A stretch of 9,477 nucleotides of DNA from Crenarchaeota archaeon SCGC AAA471-B05 (GTDB lineage: Archaea; Thermoproteota; Thermoprotei; Gearchaeales; Gearchaeaceae), in the NCBI GenBank assembly GCA_000380705.1, contig AQYM01000031.1:69208-78684 (forward strand). Direction: 5' to 3'. Positions 6,086 to 9,477 of the stretch are shown piece by piece (the stretch's first letter is position 1; each line of letters begins with the position of its first letter). The position numbers and the translations under genes are program-made. Below the pieces are notes generated by a model. The model was not told where the DNA came from. It worked only from the letters and a program-made list of their open reading frames with translations, and ran no database searches.

Positions 6086-6891
6086 TTTAGTGTTAATGTT
6101 CCTTGATTTTTACCTAATTTTTCTAAATATTCTAGCATTTTAACTGCAATTACAAAAAATATTATACCCAAAGCGATCAATAAAATAAGGATCCAAATTA
6201 TTTCAAATAAGGTTTTATTCAAAATTAATATTTCTCTCATTCCTTCTATACCTAAAGCTAAGGGAATTATAGAAACGACTATTTGAATTACTATAGGGAA
6301 GAGCTTTAATGGAAAGTAAACACCAGAGAAGAAAAGTATAGGTTCACCTAGTAGCTCGTTTATTTTGCTAATCGATCTTCCAAATCTTAAAAATGTAGAA
6401 GCAAAAATCATTCCTAAAGAATAAAGAGCAAATAATGTTAATATAAAAATTAGAAAGGCAGGCAATATAGCGTTTAAATTAAATTTAATATTGAACAATA
6501 ATGAAGTAGCAATTAAAATAGTTATTGCTCTTAAACTCATATTAAAAGCTCCTCCTATAGCCATTCCCAAAAGTATTCCAATCAAAGGTGCTGGACTTAT
6601 TATATAAAGTTGCAAATTCCCCTGTTCTTTGTCCCAATAAAGTTGAGAACCCATACTCCAAAGTACATTATACCAGAAAGCTATCATGGCTCCTCCTATT
6701 GCGGCAAAACCTAATAAATTTTCAGGAGCTCCCATGCTTTTATAGGCTAATATTATAGCTGATATGCCTAATAATGGTAAAAAGACATCTATAAAAAAAT
6801 GAGTTAAGTCTCTATTAACTCCTTTTATTCTTACGTAAGCTCTAGCATAAGCAACTCTTAAAACCAATATTAATTCATTTATTTTACTCAT
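6076..6891 (-). CDS. ABC-2 type transporter permease (first subunit)
   Basis: This 271-residue membrane protein has about six or seven hydrophobic segments (roughly 32-50, 58-80, 102-133, 141-165, 185-212 and 229-252) and no signal peptide. YWDKEQGNLQLYIISPAP (85-102) is the classic ABC-2 motif in which a charged stretch, then Gly, leads to 'SP'. FFSGVYFPLKLFPIVIQIVV (187-206) is the second conserved region of the family. The start codon overlaps the ATPase stop as ATGA, preceded by AGGAA, which indicates translational coupling. It pairs with the downstream permease, and the two are different in sequence, so the membrane part is probably a heterodimer served by a homodimeric ATPase. Cargo unknown. 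Confidence 0.87.
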   Translation of the reverse strand: MSKINELILVLRVAYARAYVRIKGVNRDLTHFFIDVFLPLLGISAIILAYKSMGAPENLLGFAAIGGAMIAFWYNVLWSMGSQLYWDKEQGNLQLYIISPAPLIGILLGMAIGGAFNMSLRAITILIATSLLFNIKFNLNAILPAFLIFILTLFALYSLGMIFASTFLRFGRSISKINELLGEPILFFSGVYFPLKLFPIVIQIVVSIIPLALGIEGMREILILNKTLFEIIWILILLIALGIIFFVIAVKMLEYLEKLGKNQGTLTLKWD

Positions 6892-7838
6892 AGTTTCCTG
6901 CCTACTAAATATAGAAAGACATCTTCAAGTGTTACTTCTTCCTTTGATAAGCTAATAACTTTTATACCTTCATTTTTAAGAAAACTTAGAAGATCTGAAA
7001 TAACAGAATCTTCGCTTACTACAACTCTTATTTTAGAAATCATTCTAGAAGCATCATTTTCAACATCTATAGCTTTTACTCCTTGAATGCTTTTTATTTT
7101 TTCTACTTGATTTATTAAATTGGTTTTAATTTCATAAACAGATTCCTTAGATAATATTCTGAGTAAATTTTCTACGGTGTCAACCGTTATTATTTTACCC
7201 TTGTAAATTATAGCTATTCTATCGCATAATTCTTGAGCTTCAACCATATAATGTGTAGTTAAAATTACTGTTCTTTCTCTATCTTCTTTAATCCATTCTT
7301 TTATATAATTTCTAATTTCCCTTGAAATATTAACATCTAGGCCTAAAGTTGGTTCATCTAAAAAAAGAACCAAAGGATTATTAAGTAAACCTCTTACGAA
7401 ATTATATTTTTGAAACATTCCATGTGAAATTCTGTTTATCTTTCTATCAGCATATTCCTGCATACCAAATTTTTCTATTAACTCATTTACTATTCTCCAT
7501 CCCTCAGACCTATTGTATCCATATAACTGGCTAAAAAACCATAAATTTTCCCTAACAGTTAAAACTCCGTAACCTGCTTTTTCATCTCCAGAAACGATAT
7601 TTATATATTTCCTAATTTTTAAATAGTCCTTCTTAACATCGTAACCTAAAACGTAAGCTTCCCCTTTGGTAGGCAGCAAAGCTGTTGTTAATATCCTAAT
7701 GAGAGTTGTTTTACCTGAACCATTAGGACCAAGTAAACCAAATATTTCTCCTTTATTTACTTTTATATTAATATCCTCTAAAGCTTTAACATCTCCAAAA
7801 TATCTACTTAAATTTATAGTAATTATACTTTCTAGCAT
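6888..7838 (-). CDS. ABC transporter ATP-binding protein (ABC-2 exporter, DrrA/CcmA-like)
   Basis: This 316-residue ATPase powers the two permeases encoded directly downstream. Seen: Walker A GPNGSGKT (37-44), signature ISHGMFQK (137-144, in place of LSGGQ), Walker B VLFLDEPTLGLD (157-168) and the switch His196 in TTHYMVEA. The region IVSGDEKAGYGVLTVRENL (81-99) lacks the usual Q-loop glutamine before the LTVRENL motif; Gly or Asp stands there. Some ABC-2 ATPases are known to vary here, so this need not mean inactivity. Residues about 225-316 form the C-terminal extension usual for DrrA-like proteins. The gene begins 33 bp after pyrC on the same strand with no Shine-Dalgarno sequence. A TATA-like TTTTAATATT (minus strand, 7868-7877) inside the pyrC 3' end could start a separate transcript with a very short leader. 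Confidence 0.93.
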   Translation of the reverse strand: MLESIITINLSRYFGDVKALEDINIKVNKGEIFGLLGPNGSGKTTLIRILTTALLPTKGEAYVLGYDVKKDYLKIRKYINIVSGDEKAGYGVLTVRENLWFFSQLYGYNRSEGWRIVNELIEKFGMQEYADRKINRISHGMFQKYNFVRGLLNNPLVLFLDEPTLGLDVNISREIRNYIKEWIKEDRERTVILTTHYMVEAQELCDRIAIIYKGKIITVDTVENLLRILSKESVYEIKTNLINQVEKIKSIQGVKAIDVENDASRMISKIRVVVSEDSVISDLLSFLKNEGIKVISLSKEEVTLEDVFLYLVGRKL

Positions 7839-7871
7839 AATATCAAGAGGTAATATTTCTTTGATGCAATA

Positions 7872-9077
7872 TTAAAATTTTATTTCTTTAACTTCCTTCG
7901 ATATAAAGTTATTTAAGAAAAAAGTTCCATTTTCATAAACTATTTTGCCTCGAATTATAGTTATTATTGGTTGTCCTAAAACTTCGAATCCTTCAAAAGG
8001 TGAGAATTTGGATTTACTATAAAACTTTGAAGGATCTATCTTATAATTTTTCTTCATATCAACAATAACAAAGTCTGCATAATATCCTTCTTCAATTTTT
8101 CCTTTCTTTATTCCTAGATATTCAGAAGGATTCTCTGTTAAACATTTAATAGTTTTACCAAAATTCAAAACTCCTTTCTTAATATAAGTTATACATAAGG
8201 GTAAAAGAATTTCTAAATTGGGATAACCAGGCGGAGGATTTTCTGATAATTTTTCATCCTTTGTATGTGGAGCATGATCGGTAACTATAAAATCAATTGT
8301 TCCTTGGTTTATTGAATTTATAATTTTTATATTATCTTCTTCTGTAGCCAAAGGTGGTCTTACTGAATAATATCCTTTATGTTTTTCCTTTAATTTATTA
8401 TATGAAAGAAACATATGATGTGGAGTTACTTCAATAAAGATATTAGGATTATTTCTTCGATATGATTCTATTATATCAATAGACTCTTTTCTAGATATAT
8501 GAGCGAACCTTAGATTCGAAGAATCGAAAAGATTTTCTAAGACGTACTTTACAGCTGCTACCTCGTCTAAACCAAATTGGGCATGCACAACAACTCTTTT
8601 ATCCAAAATTTTATTTTTATAATTAATAATTAAAGGTAAATCTTCTTCGTAAAATTTTAAAGCAAAAACATACTTGAAAACATCATCAATTTCGTTAATA
8701 GGTGTAGGCTTGCAATGAATTCCAAAATCTACATAGGATTTCCTTTTAAAGTCTTCGATTCTTTTTTTCGCAAGTTCAACGCTATTAATAGGCGGAATGG
8801 TATTAGGCATATCTAAAACAGTAGTAACACCTCCTGCCAAAGCTGCCAATGAACCTGTTTCTATGGTTTCTTTTTCCTCTTGATTCCAATCCCTAAAATG
8901 AACATGTAGATCTATTAAAGCAGGTAAAATTAAATGATCGCTATTTATATTTAAAGTTTTTACATTATGAAAATCCAATCTAGAAATCTTCTTTATCCGT
9001 TCATCTTCTACTAATATTGAACAGTCTATTATTTCTCCTTTTACATAAGCTTTACCTTTTATTTGGAAACTATCCAC
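7872..9077 (-). CDS. pyrC: Dihydroorotase (class I type)
   Basis: This 401-residue cytoplasmic amidohydrolase cyclises N-carbamoyl-aspartate to dihydroorotate, the third step of pyrimidine synthesis. Seen: the metal-binding HVH (58-60) followed by FRD with substrate-binding Arg62; MPNTIPP (90-96) with Asn92; Lys141 in ALKFYEE, the candidate carboxylated lysine; further metal ligands His165 (VVVHAQ) and His193 (FAHIS); catalytic Asp267 in VTDHAPH; and the C-terminal FSPFEG (358-363) typical of class I enzymes. All key residues are present, so the enzyme should be active. The start is GTG at 9075-9077, which lies within the last codons of pyrI (8-bp overlap) and directly after the purine run GAAAGGG. 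It is probably translated by coupling to pyrI. Confidence 0.95.
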   Translation of the reverse strand: MDSFQIKGKAYVKGEIIDCSILVEDERIKKISRLDFHNVKTLNINSDHLILPALIDLHVHFRDWNQEEKETIETGSLAALAGGVTTVLDMPNTIPPINSVELAKKRIEDFKRKSYVDFGIHCKPTPINEIDDVFKYVFALKFYEEDLPLIINYKNKILDKRVVVHAQFGLDEVAAVKYVLENLFDSSNLRFAHISRKESIDIIESYRRNNPNIFIEVTPHHMFLSYNKLKEKHKGYYSVRPPLATEEDNIKIINSINQGTIDFIVTDHAPHTKDEKLSENPPPGYPNLEILLPLCITYIKKGVLNFGKTIKCLTENPSEYLGIKKGKIEEGYYADFVIVDMKKNYKIDPSKFYSKSKFSPFEGFEVLGQPIITIIRGKIVYENGTFFLNNFISKEVKEIKF

Positions 9078-9477
9078 CCCTTTCAGTTATTTGTAATATT
9101 ACTTCGTTTTCCATTAAGTATCTGTTACAATACATGCATTGAAATTTCAAAGGATTTTTGCTTATTACTTTAAACTTAGAAACTATAGGTTCGTTAGATT
9201 GTCTACTTATACAAGTAGGATTTGTGCATTTTAAAATATTTTCCACCACATCTTGAAGAACTATTTTCCTTTTTTCATATACTTTATAATCTCGAATAAT
9301 ATTTATTGTAGCATTTGGAGCTATTAAAGCTAGTCTACTGACAAGAGAGGGATCCAATTCAAGGTTTTCTACTTTTACTACATCTTTTATTCCTATTTTT
9401 TTACTTTTAACATTCATAACCAAAGCTATTGTTAATCCTTCTTTTCCTGTAAGACCTAATAATTTTAACACAGATAA
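9070..9477 (-). CDS. pyrI: Aspartate carbamoyltransferase regulatory chain (N-terminus cut by window edge)
   Basis: The frame stays open to the right edge, and 135 residues plus the stop are visible. A GTG at 9469-9471 is only an internal Val within LSVLKLLGLTGKEG, which aligns with the usual 'R-A-L-x-V-L-K-x-L-G' region of PyrI, so roughly 20-30 N-terminal residues, including part of the nucleotide-binding site, lie outside. Seen: LALIAPNATINIIRDYKV (middle of the allosteric domain, with the conserved APNATIN), then the zinc domain CTNPTC and CMYC, a C-x4-C...C-x2-C set matching the four structural zinc cysteines. The chain binds CTP/ATP and regulates the catalytic chain PyrB, which is expected just beyond the right edge. 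The pyrI stop overlaps the pyrC start by 8 bp. Confidence 0.95.
   Translation of the reverse strand, partial: LSVLKLLGLTGKEGLTIALVMNVKSKKIGIKDVVKVENLELDPSLVSRLALIAPNATINIIRDYKVYEKRKIVLQDVVENILKCTNPTCISRQSNEPIVSKFKVISKNPLKFQCMYCNRYLMENEVILQITERGG

Noticed and set aside
7666..7875. A plus-strand open frame of 69 codons
   Set aside because: It is antisense to the Walker A region of the ABC ATPase gene and has no protein-like features of its own.
1..9477. CRISPR array, tRNA or rRNA genes, insertion sequence or prophage
   Set aside because: No spaced direct repeats, tRNA-like cloverleaf, transposase or terminal inverted repeats are visible; the window is ordinary housekeeping and transport genes.

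Overview
The window looks like a piece of a crenarchaeal chromosome, most likely from the order Sulfolobales. It is very AT-rich and gene-dense. It encodes a riboflavin kinase of the archaeal CTP-dependent type, an archaeal-type (DUF115) pterin pyrophosphokinase, a geranylgeranyl reductase-family flavoprotein (archaeal lipid saturation) and a zinc-containing aspartate carbamoyltransferase regulatory chain. Several starts lack a Shine-Dalgarno sequence and have a TATA-like element about 25 bp upstream, as expected for leaderless archaeal transcripts. The exact genus cannot be fixed from the sequence alone.

Layout, left to right. Bases 1-477 (+) are the 3' part of a pterin pyrophosphokinase gene (mptE family) that begins outside the window. 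Bases 478-677 are AT-rich and without a convincing gene. They hold plus-strand T tracts that could end mptE transcripts, and a short possible gene remnant on the minus strand. A minus-strand block runs from 3623 down to 678: a RibU-like riboflavin transporter S-component, a small HExxH putative metallopeptidase, a geranylgeranyl reductase-family oxidoreductase, and an unrecognised protein carrying a perfect 27-bp tandem duplication. Divergent from it, at 3674-5258 (+), are an HTH-riboflavin kinase fusion (RbkR type) and an overlapping SIS-domain sugar-phosphate protein. A second minus-strand block runs from the right edge down to 5255: pyrI (N-terminus cut by the edge), pyrC, and an ABC-2 exporter made of one ATPase and two permeases with overlapping reading frames.

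How the genes fit together. The centre of the window is a small flavin module: transporter and kinase/regulator are transcribed divergently from a 50-bp gap. That gap holds two palindromes with identical arms (ACAAA...TTTGT). One coincides with a symmetric TATA-like core placed to serve both genes, and the other overlaps the start codon of the kinase/regulator. This suggests a single regulator controlling flavin uptake and its own synthesis. The overlapping SIS gene is a candidate partner in pentose-phosphate or flavin precursor supply (inference). The right block joins two pyrimidine biosynthesis genes to a compact exporter whose cargo is unknown. The convergent flavin and exporter blocks meet with interlocked stop codons sharing one TTAA.
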